Positions 43,005 to 57,400 of a DNA stretch of 64,000 bases are shown in pieces. The number at the start of each line of letters is the position of its first letter. The stretch's first letter is position 1. Source of the DNA: Marthasterias glacialis (Eukaryota > Echinodermata > Asteroidea > Forcipulatida > Asteriidae); contig OU452231.1 in assembly GCA_911728455.2 (NCBI GenBank), forward strand, positions 1,431,001 to 1,495,000. Direction: 5' to 3'. A program made the position numbers and the translations under genes. The notes beneath the pieces are model-generated. The model did not search any database and had not been told where the DNA came from. It saw only the letters and a list, made by a program, of their open reading frames with translations.

Positions 43005-43526
43005 TGCACTATACAGGATTGGTAAGGATAAAAACACACTGTTTAGTTTCATTTTGAAAGACAACTGTTTATTAAGTTTAAACTAGAGCCAATTTTTCTG
43101 TGAAATATTTCTCGCTGAAATGCTGTCATATTCGAGAAAACTGTATCTGAAAACTGAAAAAATGCAACAGCTGATTTCAATTGCAACAATCGAAAGTAAG
43201 GACAACATGTTTACATGCTGAAAAATGGTTTTTCACTATTTCCTCCTTAAGCCCGATTCATACTTATCCAAAAAAACAAATGAACTAGAAGCCACGTGAA
43301 TGGCGAAAGCGAAGCGAATTTTCTTGCATCACAATTGAAAATCAGTGCGTACTGAATTGTTGCGTCACCAAAATTCGCTTTCGCATGAAGTATGAACCGG
43401 GCTTTACTCGAACGACGGATTGAACCCAAATTTTCACAGGTTAATCTTTTTCAATTATTTTTTATAATGAATCAGACAAAGTAAGAACACTGCACTATCA
43501 GCTTTCCCAATCCTGTATAGTGCCTT
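43005..43526. mobile_element. Inverted-repeat element, copy 2 of the ACTATACAGGATTGG family
   Basis: Ends 'gcactatacaggattggtaa' and 'caatcctgtatagtgcc' form clear inverted repeats. The interior matches 6190-6492 block by block (gctgtcatattcgagaaaactg; gtaaggacaacatgtttacatgctgaaaa). It is interrupted by a second element at 43250-43403. Confidence 0.85.
43250..43403. mobile_element. Nested MITE with AGCCCGATTCATACTT ends and TTA duplication
   Basis: Ends 'agcccgattcatactt' and 'aagtatgaaccgggct' are inverted repeats with one mismatch. TTA on both sides (43247-43249 and 43404-43406) fits a 3-bp target-site duplication. The uninterrupted relative at 6190-6492 lacks this insert at the same point (ctcctgactc), giving an empty-site comparison. 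Confidence 0.85.
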
Positions 43527-44949
43527 CAAACTCCTAGAAATTAACGAAGACTCACAAACTGAATGGTTTGGGGATATAGTGTGCAGTGGGGCGGCTCTCT
43601 ACACTATCATATATTTTTTACGGTTGTCATTTAGGTATAACTTCAAACAGTTAGATTTATAAAATAAAATCAACGCAAAGATAATATATGGGATAAGATT
43701 CAAATAATGGTCTTTAAAATGAGTAATAAAATAAAGCTTACATTGTGACTTTTACCGATACTTTCTGAATTTGTTGTTTTAATACATGCAATTGTTATCA
43801 CAAACTGGCCCAATTTCATGGCGATGCTCACCGCGAAATTTTGGGCTTAGGGTGCTGCGCTAAGCTCAGAATACCATGAGTCGGAAGCACAGAAATTCTG
43901 GGGGCCATAAAGCGCAGAATTACATGGTTAGCAGCATCACGAAAATGGTCCAAAATCAAAGACAGACTTTTTTACTTGCTTGTGTTCTTTTCTTCTCTTT
44001 TTTTTTATACAAAAATTGTCACATAATCTGAATATGATCCTATAAAAAGGTTATTTACAACATGGTTCATTGATATTAATTTCATTTGTTTTTTTGGATA
44101 AGAACTGTACAAAAAATTAATCTTCTATTAAATATATATATAAATCAGCAAGCTGTACACTGTATGCTAACGGTAAACGGATGAAATAGCCACTCTCGCC
44201 GAAGCCTTTTTTTTTTTCAATTTTGTGCAAACAAGCCTGGATAAGAAGCTATATGCAGACTGTGCGAATCTTGCGCAGTACATTGGGAACCACCCAAGGT
44301 TCCCAAAAATGTTTCAAAAATGCACAAAACTTGCATGGTCAATTCAGCGGACAATTTGTGTGGAAAGTTAAGAAAAAAGCAAAGCAAGGTGATTCACTAA
44401 GATACGATGAGTTTGTTGAACAGAAGAAATGCTCTTCATACATATCCTTTATATAAAAAAAGATGAGGTTGAAGTTTGTTACATCCACGTTATCAACAAA
44501 GGACGTCCAAATACCCCAAGTGTGAGAGTTGACACTAAGTGACAGGTCGGAGTGTTTACTAACCCCTTAGGGATGACAGCAACTGTGTTGGCTACAGACA
44601 GCCAGAGATTGGATCCAGTTCCAGAGAAAATTGACTTTATCTCATGTTTCCCCAGTTGATATTGGATACGTTTCAAAAAAATAAATAAATAAAAACAGCA
44701 AAATCGGTCAGTACTTGGCAATAGGTGAAGATTATACAGAAAGGCATGATCTCCAAAGGGTTAAAATAATGAAATAATTAAAATTCACGTACACTTCTTG
44801 TTTGTTCTTTTCTACTGAAATCCTTTATGTGATCATGGGTTAGTATAGTATTGATTGGCGATGCCAGTTTTTATATTAGTCACCAGTGCAGAGCGCAACA
44901 ATGACTGGCTCTGAGGGAATGGACAAGTCTAGGAATCTTGTTCAAAACT

Positions 44950-45132
44950 AGCAGATGTTCGTTTGATCCAGTAAATCATCTTGTGACAGCCGGCGCGAAA
45001 TAAAAGAAATTAACATCGCCAATCAAGACTACAGTGTCTGCAGATGTTCGTTTGATCCAGTAATTCATCTTGTGACTGCCGGCGACAAAATAAAAGAAAC
45101 TAAAGCCGCCAATCAAGACTACAGTGTCTGCA
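44950..45132. repeat. Tandem duplication of about 90 bp
   Basis: 'gcagatgttcgtttgatccagtaa(a/t)tcatcttgtgac...gccaatcaagactacagtgtct' occurs at about 44950 and 45042, with a few substitutions. Located 3' of CLINT1, possibly in its 3' UTR or flank. Confidence 0.85.
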
Positions 45133-45467
45133 GAATACTCCACATTCTACAGAGTGTCAACGGGCTAAAACGGGGATTTTCGGAGTGTACTTCTAGAGGA
45201 GCCATCAATTGCAGGATACCATGGGATTGATGCAGTAAGCACAGGGGGAATGTTGTTTAAAGTCCTCTATCATGATGGAGATTGTTTCATTGTACTCAAC
45301 TCTATATACCCAAAGTGAGGCTGGAAAAGAAAAAATAGTCTGGTTCCTTTAAAATCAATGACCAATAGCCATTTTATGTGTATGAGGAACTTGACGTAGA
45401 TGCTCACAGCATGGTGCAGGGTTGTTAGCAGAGTCTTTTGAAGAATAACACAGGTTACACGCGTCAA

Positions 45468-48400
45468 TCATTTTGCTCCGTAGGCGCTATATTGTTGTGT
45501 TTGAGGTGTCATGCCGCCCATGCCGGACTGAATGCCACCCCTCACACCCATCATGCCCTGTGGCTGCATTCCCATCATGCCCTGGGCTGGCATTCCCATC
45601 ATGCCTTGTGGTTGCTGTTGCATCATGGGACTACCCATCATGCTTTGCTGCGGATGCTGCTGACCGAGGTTCATCTGGCCCATGCCCATCGCTAAGTTGC
45701 CCATTTGTGGCTGTCCCACACCTGTAGGGAAAAACAAAAGATTGTTGATATAAGCATTAACAAAACAACATGATATTGGTGGTTCATCATGCTGCAGCTT
45801 TTTATTCTTTCTTTCAATAAATCCAGCCAAGATTTGGAACTCCCATCAGTCAGGCACCAGGAGCTCAATGTACAAGACAAAGACCATGCCCAAGACCCAA
45901 AATTCTGAGACCAAGATCTGAAGGTCTGAGGCAAAAGCCATGCCCAAGACCTGAATGTCTGAGACAAATGCCATGCCCAAGACCTGAAGGTCTGAGACCA
46001 AGACCCGAAGGTCCAAGACCAAAGCCATGCCCAAGATGCAAAGTTCTGACACCAAGACCTAAAGGTCCAAGACCCAAGCCCAATGCCCAAGACCTGAAGG
46101 TCTGAGGCAAAAGCCAACCCCAAGACCTGAAGGTCTGGGACAAAAGCCATGTCCAAGACCAAAAGCTCTGAGACCAAGACCTTGAGGTCTGAGGCAAAAG
46201 CTATTCCCAAGGCCAAAAGTTCTGAGACCAAGACCAGAAGGTCCGAGACAAAAGCCATGCCAAAGAACCAAAGCTCTGAGACCTAGACCCCAAACTCCAA
46301 GACAAAAGCCTTGCACAAGACACAAAAGTTCTGAGACCAAGACTCGAAAGTCTGAAACAAAAGCCATGCCCACGAACCAAAGTTCTGACACCAAGACCTT
46401 GTGGTCAAGGACAGTCAAAGATGAAAATATCCAGCATTTTTTGCACACTTTTTTTTTGTAGTCATAGCCAGCCAAGACTAAGCAAGGATATTGTTACTCA
46501 CTTGTGGGTTGCTTTTGATATTGGAGTTGATTCATTGAAGGTTGAGCTGGCTTCCTGTACTTATCCCCGGGACTGAGGTTGTCTAACTTGATGTCGACAT
46601 TCACGTCTGACCAAAGTGTTTTCTTCTGTGTAATTCAAGCACAAACGCAACGTTAGAGCCTCCATTTCTGGACCAATATATCAATTAACTATTAATGAAC
46701 AATTCGTTATGCATATTTGGACTTTAATCAAATACAAATTTGATATACAAAAGCAAATCTAAATTTGTTCAGTGACATGCGATGCACACTTTCCTTTCAA
46801 GCACTAGTCATTGTGGGGGAAAAAATGGTCCTGTAAAATAAAATATCTTAAAATGTTGAATCTGGTAATTTTTACTTTCTTTTTCTGTCCCTACTTTAGT
46901 TTTTAACTGTTTTCTTAACCTCCTACTGTCTGACCATTCAATATCATCTACTGTGGTTTTGAATGATAGACAAACTGTGCCAGCCTGCAATATGATAACA
47001 TGTGGTGAATGCATCTACATTGTGAACAGTATACAGTCAACCCTCCTACTGTCCGACCATTCAATATAATCCACTGTGGTATTGAATAATCAACTATGCC
47101 AGCCTGCAATATGATATCATGTGGTAAATGCATCTACTCAGTGTGCACAGCAAAGATTATAAAGTGCCGTAGTGCCGTGGGGAACTCTGGCTGAAATGTG
47201 AAATCTCACTGGACGCCATTTCAGCAAGTGACTCTATCGATACAACACTGATACTTGCGGACTAGTGTATACAAGGACAATTGCTATCAATGGGAAACAT
47301 AGGCATTCACTTGCCGAAATGGCGCCCATGCGTATTTCACTTTCCAACAGTAGATAAAGGCCCAGTTCCCCATCTTGCGCCTGCGGTGCTCTATAATGCA
47401 CAGTTAGTTCTGTGTACAGTTGTGCCGCCATACACAACCGATGGAGTTGAATGATTCAAAATGATTGGTCAACTCACTGGAAAATGTTACCAACGAGTAG
47501 GTGGGATAACTATTCAAAATGAAAGGGGAGATTTTTGGAAATCTAAATCTCTGGATGAATACTTGTACGTACTTGTGGTGTGGAGGAGGTGGATACTGAA
47601 ACTGTTTTACTCGCCACGACGCCGTTTGATTGTTGACTTTGTTGACTATGCATCTGTGACATCATTGGCTGCTGGTTTGGAAACTGTTGTGACACAGGTT
47701 GACCCATTCCCTACATCAAGGTCAAAGGTAAAGAAAAGCTTTAATAGCGGTTACATAATTGTATTAAATCATTTTTAAATCAAAGAAATTGGTTATTATG
47801 TTTATCCCTGCTAATGTCTGACACTATGCAGACTGCATCATAACATCATTATGGTGAACGCATGTACACAATAGACCTTGCACATGATGTCATTTGAGTA
47901 GGGAGTCCTCGTCTACAGGTCAAACGAAGGTTGCTCATTGGCCCATCATGTGCGCTGCGCGTATTTAGATGTGCGTTTTCCATTGTTGCATTAACGTTTT
48001 ACCTCTAAGATGGCAGCGTGATGACGTCAACGCATAAGGTCTATATACAGTTCTGTGCACAGTTGTTTTTAGCATACGAAACTGACACCAGTGGCAGTCT
48101 AACAGTTCCAAATGGTGGAACTCAACATGACTGCTTGAAAAATGTTGTTGAAATTAGGAGGGTTTTGAAAAAGAACTTTGACATCTGCTGAGTTTGTGAC
48201 AATCAAGCACATCAAGTATCCTCTGAATGAATAAAGATTGACGTAAACAAAGCGACATTACAGAAAATACTTGGAATCCCTATTGCTGACGCTGTACAAA
48301 AAGTACACAAAGATTTTTTTTTTTAATTTGAACAATTCCACTGGGACCTACCATCATTGATGCCATATGCGGCTACATTAAACAAGGAAAATCAAACATG

Positions 48401-51400
48401 TTAGAACTCAACTTACAAATTGGAAAATAAACAAGAAACTTGAATGGTGAAAAAAACCCAAAACCAACCAACAAAGATGCATGCATGGCTACGGAATGAC
48501 AACTGAAGGTCAAATCTCAACATTAATTTTAATATATGTAAGAAAGGTGTCTACTTCAATTAATATTAAAAATCAACAACAACAATGAATATCAGTTGAA
48601 AGAGTATTCCCATTCCATAAATAAGCAATACTTTCTAAGAAATTAGAATGAGAAGGAGATAGCGGGGCTGTTGACAGGGCATGCCAAAATTTTAAGATCC
48701 GCCACCTCTTATATCTTAAAAAAAGAGATTTACTACACGTAAGATTCAACAAGAATTTACCTCCATCATGCAATGCCTCAAATCCCTCGAACCATTTCTG
48801 ATCGACACTACGCTCTTATTCTAAAATCGTACAAAGAGCAAGCTCGGACTAGGAACCAGGGTCAACCATTGGTGACGGCCGCACATGCTCCTAACAATCT
48901 AGTGCAACACTGCTGGTTCAAGTCTAGTGACTAGACTTTTGTCAAGGATTTTTTTTCAACAGAAGTGTTAAGTATTCTCATACTATATTTTTACTCTTTG
49001 TGACCACACCATTGGAGTAGCGAAAGAGTTCTTTATGTTCCAACAATTCCTATCGTTGTGGTTCCTGTGCACTTTGTGGCAGTGACAAACAAAATAAAGC
49101 ATGTGATAACCAGCGCAGCAACCTCGGTCAGTAGGCTGGTTCCAAATAGTTAACTAGCGTAGACTAGCCACAGGTTACCAGACAGCGTTTGAGTGAGATT
49201 AGTCCAACACTAGTCGACGATTGTCCTTGTCCGAACTTGCTCTTGTTTTGGTGGATTTTCAGTAGTCAGAAACTTCATAAAGATACAGTAGTCAGAAACT
49301 TCATAAAGATAACCCCAAGAACGAAGAGTTGTAACCAACATTCCATCCAACATGCAATCAGATAAGGGCAAATGAAACAACCCAATTCACAGTATTTTTC
49401 ACCACGTGAGGGCAATTTTTTGTGTGAACCAAATTTACATGTTGCTAAACAAGTAAAACAATCTGTTTTTTCGTTGTTGTTATAATTATTATCTATTTGG
49501 CCATTGCTACAACAAAACAACATACAGGCAATCTAAATAGTATAAAACTGTATTTGTGATTCAATGAAATTCGTCGTTGAAAGCGCCCTCATGCGGTAAA
49601 AAATTTCACACCATAAAAATACATATATGTATTGCCGATTGAAACATGCATGTCTGTACTTGAAGAAAAATATAACTAAAAAATAACCCTTCTAGGCCTA
49701 ATGCTTCATGAAAGCAATGTAGGCAACGGCTTCGAGTCTGATGCCCCCTGGTCATTGCCTTAGTTCCACTTTAATTGTTCCAGTAACAATGGAGAGGTTA
49801 AGCAACACATTTTTGTGACGCGTACGTTAGGCCATATATAATATAGAATAATACAATAACTAGACATGCATGGCCCACACGTCTTATGGTCTAGCCAACA
49901 CATGGGCAATCTGTGGTGATGTGCCCAAGAGGTCTCTTGAAGATTGCTACAGAAACAGAAAAAGAAACTTACGCGTCACAGATAACGTGCAGCTTAACCT
50001 CTCTAATGTAACTTTCGGTCACAGAGATGCCCCTTTAGGGAGTGTCTCAAAAGTTTTAACGGTGAGAGCGTTCTAAATGGCATTCCAGCAGTAGTACATT
50101 GACCGATCCGTTGGACTGCCGAACGGTCAATTGAAACATTCAAAATGCTATTAACCCTAACTGTCCCAAGTCCATTAAAATCAATCGGCTGAATATGCTT
50201 GATTCTGATTGATTCAGTACACTACCAGATTGAAACATTGGTTGATTTTGATTGAGTTGGTCTTTCAGCAGTTTAAGACCACTGGTTGGTTTCTGTAGAG
50301 TTGGTTGAATTGGAAGCCTACTGTACCAAACCAGTCAAAATACTCCAAATGTTAGTAATTGATTCTGGTTGATTCAGTACTTCAGCCAAAAAAGCATTGG
50401 TTGGTTATGATTGATTCAGTACTGTTGCATACTTACTGTCTCTCAGTTGATTGATTTTGGTGGATTTGGTGTGGTTTCTAGCAAAAACTGCTAGGGAGTA
50501 AGGGTTAATGCACATGCAATCCTTTGTGTACTGTTGTTCCCGTAGTTAGGCACAATGTCACAGTCCCACAGAATGCAGGCGCTTGCCTAGGGGACTGTTC
50601 CTTTGGGCTGACATGTAGAACGTACCCAATGTATGAGATGCTCCCTTACCAAGGAAAAACTGACAAGAACAAAGTCATCGACCTGCCCTTCCAACTAGAG
50701 TTGTGTATGGAAGGCAGCTAGGGTTATGGAGAAAGTCGCAACTTGACACAGGGCCAGAAATTGGAGTAATCAATTGGGCACCAATATTACACATGGGAAA
50801 ACAAAGATAATGCGTGTGCAGAAGACGACAATTTTCTACCACCAATACATGTCAAACAGTATTTTGGCTGGTAATCTTTTTCTGGTAAGTGCAACCTTGT
50901 TGCGTTTCGCTACTTTTGTGCTTTAGCAGATCAAAGAAGTAGACCCGTATCATGGTGCGGCCATCTTGATTTTCTCCCATTCCGAATTAATGTAACCAAA
51001 CCAAGCCAGGAAGGAAAAATAGTCTGGTTCCTTTTTGCACAATGAATATTAGCATTCATTACTGTTGTTGGATACAAGGAACATGACCAAGATGGTGGCA
51101 GCATAATAATAAGTCTGCTGGGCCCTGGGCTTTAGATAAAGAATCAGTGATTGCAACTCTCTCCAAACATGACTAACCCTCAAACCCAACAATGACATAC
51201 CATCATATACATTGCCACTGGTTCTCCATTATACGTGGTCATACCATCAGTGTACTCCAATGGCATAAGCTACAGAAATCAGTCATTAAATACTATTAAC
51301 CCTCCAACTGTCTGACCATTTAATATCACTCACTCTATTTTAAAATGAAAGGTGCACTATGCCAGCCTCCAGTACGATATCATGTGGTGAATGCATCTAT

Positions 51401-54400
51401 CTAAGCAGAAGGCCCAATACTTCACGGAGGCAATGGAGGCAGTTGCCTCCATGCCCCTGTTTATAAACCGTTCCGGCCTGTCAATCAAACTGTGCACATT
51501 GACCAATTGGATCACCCCTTTTGGTCATGTGACCTCGGTCAAACTCAGTCACACGTGCAGCGGAAATGTACACAAACGAAGGTGTGTGGGCGGGGCTTGT
51601 TGCCAAAGCCAGTACGGTCTATTGCCTTGATGCCCTTTGAAATGTTCCAGTACAAAGACTTCTTTCCCTTATACAGGTGTCCTGGGCCCAGTTTCATAAA
51701 GCCTGTAAGCACAGAAACGTGCTAAGCACAGAAAAATCTTGCTTAGCAGAAACAGGTTACCAGCCAACATTCCATTATGTTTACACTGCTGCGACTGCTG
51801 CCCCACTCATTTTTTGCTTAGCAGAGAAATTTGCTAACCAGCATTTTCTGCTAAACAGCTTTATGAAATTGGCCCCTGTACTAAGCAAAAACTGCCTTGC
51901 CCTCACATGAACAAAGTACCAGGCCTGATGAAGTAAACAGCCCTCCACAAACAAAGTGTGCAGTTGAATAGTTTTAAAAGGCTGGTAAAACTCGCTGGAA
52001 AATGTTAAAACACATAAATATATATTTGTTTATAAATATTGGTATTAAATTTACTGAACGTGAACGCATTTTACGGGAGGTTTATCGGTAATTCCCTGCC
52101 TGCTCGAGTAGAAACCAGAACATTTTTTAACACAAAAATTAATTCACAAAAAAATAACAGGCCGTTTAAAAAATCAATTATTCCAAGGCATAAAAGTCAT
52201 AAAAAAAAAAAACGTAGGTAGTTAAAAAATCACTGAAGCAGGAAGTGGGCAATCCAATGCAACATGTGGACTGTTGTAAAGATACATAATTCACTTCCCT
52301 TTGGGCATTATTCGGGCCATTAAATACGAACAAAAAAGCCACGCCGAGAGGAAGTGCACTATTCCAGAGTTTACAAGCGACAAAAATGCCTACTGTTCAC
52401 TCACTACCTACCATATTGCCAGACAGCGACTGACACGACAGCTGGTACTAGATTTGAGCAGACACAACCAAATTAGGAGGCAGGAAGAGGGAGAGATTTC
52501 AGACGGGAAAAAAAATAAATGAAAAGACACAAAGAGACACCTGACAGACGGGAATTGATTCTGCGGCAGTATGTACAAATATAAAGTATCGTTTTGAAAG
52601 AAAGAAAATGGACTTATCAGGTGGAGATTGTGGGAATTTTTTTTATAATATTTACAGTCTAGTGCGTCTACTCGCGTGGAGAGTGTGGAAAATGCATACA
52701 CTTAAGCAAACACTAATGCACACACACTGTGTATTGTAATCCCTTCAGTTTGGAAGGGAAAAAAATGGAAGAATTTCGGCAGCAACTGGATAAAATCCTC
52801 TCAACCTTTCATATTATTCCCTACAGTCAACAGACACAATCCTCCCAAAACAACAGATATGCGTTTATGTAAGATCCCACTATAACTACCGTCTGCCATG
52901 CTCACCGTCGTGGGAGTCCACACGTAACTGCCGCATCGCCGAAAATGCACACTATACATTGACTCCCAAAATTATTGTGATGAGGACGGCAAGTGAGTTG
53001 AGTAAAAAATCGTCCAGATGGTTTTGAAGGAATAGGGAAGGTTAGAGATTCTATAAAGATTTTTTATAATTCCTACCTGCTGTGCTTGGTATGGGGTTGC
53101 TGCCTGCTGTGACTGCATTTGAAGTAGTGACTGCTGGTTGTACTGCATGGATCCACCCTGGGAAACCATTCCCCCACCTTGGGGCATTATACCCCCACCT
53201 TGGGGCACCATACCACCACCTTGGGGCATCATACCACTACCCTGGGGTGGCTGCATCGCTCCGCCACCCATGGGCTGCTGTGACTGCAACAATACGCCCC
53301 CGCCGAGGGGCTGCGGTTGCATACCCATCTGCATTGCTTGTAGAGGCACATTGGGCGATTGCATGACGTTAGGCTGGGGCTGCATGAGGCTCATCTGCTG
53401 GGGCTGAAGCGGGCTGGTCTGGGTGAGTAGGGAAGCCGAGTGGGGTTGGAGTACGGGGGCACTTTGGGGTTGCAGTAAAGGTGCATTGACGGGTTGCATA
53501 GGGGATTGAGGACTGATTGTGTTGGCTTGTACTGTTGTTAGAGTGCTGCTTTGCTGGGAAATTGAAGCTGAGAAGCTTTGGAAATCACCGAAGGATGGAT
53601 CTTGTGTCCTACATCATGAAAAAGAAAAGAAAAATGAATTAGTAAACTTCAACAATAAAGGCGTTTTGAAGAGTAACTCTAACCCTCCTATATCATCCAA
53701 AATCCTTTTTTTATGAAGTAGGAGGCTTACTGAGGATTGAAGACTGTTGGACCAAACAACAATTGCTTATCACTGGGCCAGGCATACCAATCTTATCCAA
53801 GTCCAAACATGCTGATGTGAAGTGATAAGAGTGCAGGATAGTTCAGGATTGAGGTCACCTATGGGCAAGTGGGCACAGGGAAATAGGGTTTCCATAAAGT
53901 ACAAAGTACACCTATGTCAAGCCTAGAATTACACGGAGGTCATGCCCTGGTCTTGGCCTTGGTGCCCCTTCATAGTTTCCCAGAGACTAAGATTTTCCAA
54001 TGGAAGTTCCCTTTGCGAAAAAATGAAATTCCAAGCCTGCCACATACACAATTAGTTCTGTGCAAATAACATACGTGCACAAATATGCCGCCATGCACAA
54101 CCTGTTCGGTTGAATGATTTCAAATTGTTGGTTAACCTCCATGGAAAAAGTTACCATGAGCATTAGGGTTAATAACACTGATCTTTTCTCTGACTTACTT
54201 TGGAGTCTGTGGGGCACTCTGGAATGTAGCAAAGTCGGTGGAACTATTAGCGGCTGGTGAAGTTGTACCCCTCGGATTGAAATCGCTGAAACTGTTATTT
54301 GCCGCGGCCGACGTGAAGTCCGCAAAGAGATCTTCGCTGCCGGCAGCCTTTGGGGAGGTATCAATAAGACTGTCGAATGCCGACATCGTAGTTGGAGTCT

Positions 54401-57400
54401 GATGGATGCGAGAAAAATATTGATTGATTAACAGGAGGAAGGTGGAAAGGGACATGCTGAAATAATTTGAAGCCAGAATGCAGATAACATTTGAAAACGA
54501 AAAGTAGAAATTTGCTTTTATTTAAGAATAAGCCGTTTGTGAGTTTGATTTTGAATCATGTCTGTCTGGTACCGTGACTTGATTGCTACAAGTGAACACT
54601 CAAATTAGATTCCCCAGACTTAAAGACAGTGCTGTCACATGGTTCTGGGCGAGCCTTTGTTTAGCAACCTCCAGATGGTCAAAGCCTGGCACCACTGTGC
54701 CATACACATTCATTTAGAATTGTGTATTGGTGTTGGCCGTCTCTTACATAACCACGCAAAAGCTTGCCCGAACCATGAGACATAGCAACTGTCTATAGTC
54801 TGAGGAATTCAAATCTACGTGGTCACTTCTGGTTAAGCGTTAAGCAAGTCACTGTACCAGACATTATTCCGATCTAACTTGCAAATGGCTTCTTGCAAAT
54901 TATCAATACATTCATGTGTAAACGGACTGATGGAGTAGGTTGCTCAAATTCAAATCGGCGCATCAAAAAGACTTCTATATGCCCCTCTAGCTTACATGGT
55001 TTTCAAGACACCTTCAGGAAAGACACCTGGTGCTTACTACCTCATGAGGGCCAAGTGACAGGCATGCAACTCCTGTTTTCAAATGAAAGGGAAAGTTCCA
55101 AGCAATACCATGTACTGTCTTTTTCTATTTTTAATGGCATAGCTGAAAAACCCAAAAGAGGAAATCATCTGATTGGCTGAAAAAAAGTTTCATGCCTGAA
55201 GCAAGTGCTTTGCTCTTAGTCCGTAGAGCCCAATAGAAAACTGTTTTTTTTTATTTACCCTACATCTCTCCAGAATCAATCTGAGGCAATACATAGGGAT
55301 TTAAACTTGTTTCAGTAATTTATGTCTCTTTCGCCCTACTTGCTAAGCACTCCACCTCCCCCACCTCTTGTCTCCTACCTACCGTATTAATGCTATTGTT
55401 GCTGTCCGATCTGGCATCTTCTGCATATACACCCGCTGCACCGAGATCCACTTTTTTGCCTGTTCTCGTCTTGGTTCTTTTCGTTCGTCTCTCTGTCGTC
55501 GTTGTGTGTGTAAACGTTTCCTCATTCTCCTCGTCCTTGAACTCAAATTTTTTGGGTTTAGCGTCATCCTCATCTCCAAAATCACCATCATCCCTGCATA
55601 AAGGTCAAAGATCAAAGGTCACTCAAGATGATTTCGCAATCAATAGAAGAGTCCAGATTGTTTAAATGATAGATTAGATAACTTTTTCATAAATTCTGCT
55701 GCCGGTGCTGCATACTCCCAAGGAGTTGAGCTGGTTTCAGGAATAATAAAGAACTTATATATTGCGAATATATCCACCTTAAGATTGCTTAAAGCACTTT
55801 CAAGAAAACAATGAAACAATGTTATATAGACATAAATAAATACAAGAAATGACAGCGCATTGAATGAGAAAAGATTTTTGACATTAAATACGTTTGAGTG
55901 AGTTTTAAAGGTAGGCCTAAATGTTTGAATATGCAGAGGTAATGAAATCCACAAACGAGGAGCAACTGAAGAACATGCCCTATCCCCCAACTTCTTTTGG
56001 AACAAGGCTCAAAACCAGAACAAATGACAGAGGGAGAATGGATGAGGGACAAAATGTACAGGGCCTGATAAGTTAAAAGCACAATTTTGTAAGAAATTCA
56101 CTCTCGAACAGGAAGCCAATGAGTTTTAAGAATACCTTTGGCTGACTATTTTACATCAAAATTTTCTCATAAATGCCTATTAGTATTTCAATTACTAATA
56201 TTATTATAACACAGCTTAAGAGGTTGATTTCATTTTATAATTATAATTTCAGAGCAAACTGTTTGGTTTTTGAAACTTACTCTACTAGTTCCTGTGGTGA
56301 CTCGTCTGAATCATCTGCTTTGTCTTTGATGCTTCTGCCAATATTGAATCTGGACTGTTTGCTCCTGTAGGTGTCAATCTCATCGTCGTATTCTTTCATC
56401 TTGTTACGTGGCATCCTCGGCTCAGCATCGTAACGATCACCTACAAGAAGAAAACAAATTAAGTAAAAATAACACTTCACAGAATATCGGTTTAAGCAAG
56501 AGCTTTACAAGAAGATCCGCCTAAATTTGTGTCAGGGAGCACCTCAAAAGTCTGAACGCAAGAAACTAATGGGAGACTTTCGAGACGATATCAGGCATCC
56601 CACAGACCAGTCCTTTTCCATTGTTTTCATCGCTGAGAACAATGGGAAAGGACCAGTCTGTGGGACACCCTCTATCATCTCAAAAGTCTCCCATTGGATC
56701 GTTTAAGTATTCCGGCAGGGGTACACGGACCAGTCCAGACTGCTGGAGTGTTCCATTGCAACGTAAGGGTACATTCTCTGGTATAGAAATGTTCCCATTG
56801 TGCGGCACGATGTTGCAGTCAAGAAAAATATGGTATGGTATCCTGATGTAACAGTTAATGCCCCCGGTTTTTTTTTAAATCCTGAGGAGAACCCTGCCAC
56901 ACACAAAAACACAAATCTCCTATAATGTGTTACATGTGCTACCTGTTGACTTTAGAAAAGAATCTGTTTGAAAGATCTACTTACTGTATTTTTGGGGCTG
57001 GTTTTCTGAAGACAATCCAATATATTTATCTTTGGCCTTTCTTGCTTTCTTTCGCTCTATTCGTAGACGTTCATCGTCTTGGATAAAATCAACTACGTCC
57101 TTCACTTTCTGTCTCACTGTAATAAAAGAACAAGAAATATTCATTATTCAAATAGAAATAGAACAAAACGAAGGATAGGGATAAAGTAAAACTCTGAACA
57201 AAACTGCAAAAGAAATCTGTTAAAAAGTACTAAGTTATATATCTATCTTTCAGTGAAAAGTTCTAAAATAAAATAATACCTATTACTTGAGCTGTTAAAA
57301 TTCGTGCATTGGATGTGAATAACAATACAACTGTTTTTGATCCAGACGGATACTTAATATTTACCCATATGTTTTGTACACACCATTGGTTGTCTATTGT

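Noticed and set aside
45692..46475. Several long minus-strand open frames (up to about 188 codons) rich in Leu, Val, Gly
   Set aside because: They are translations of the degenerate minisatellite at 45841-46440 in different frames, with no domain or splice support.
48761..48807. Minus-strand 47-bp open segment with splice-like ends, reading VDQKWFEGFEALHDG
   Set aside because: Its phases (2 in, 1 out) do not fit the CLINT1 junction and no partner exons were found. The peptide looks protein-like, so it deserves an RNA-seq check.
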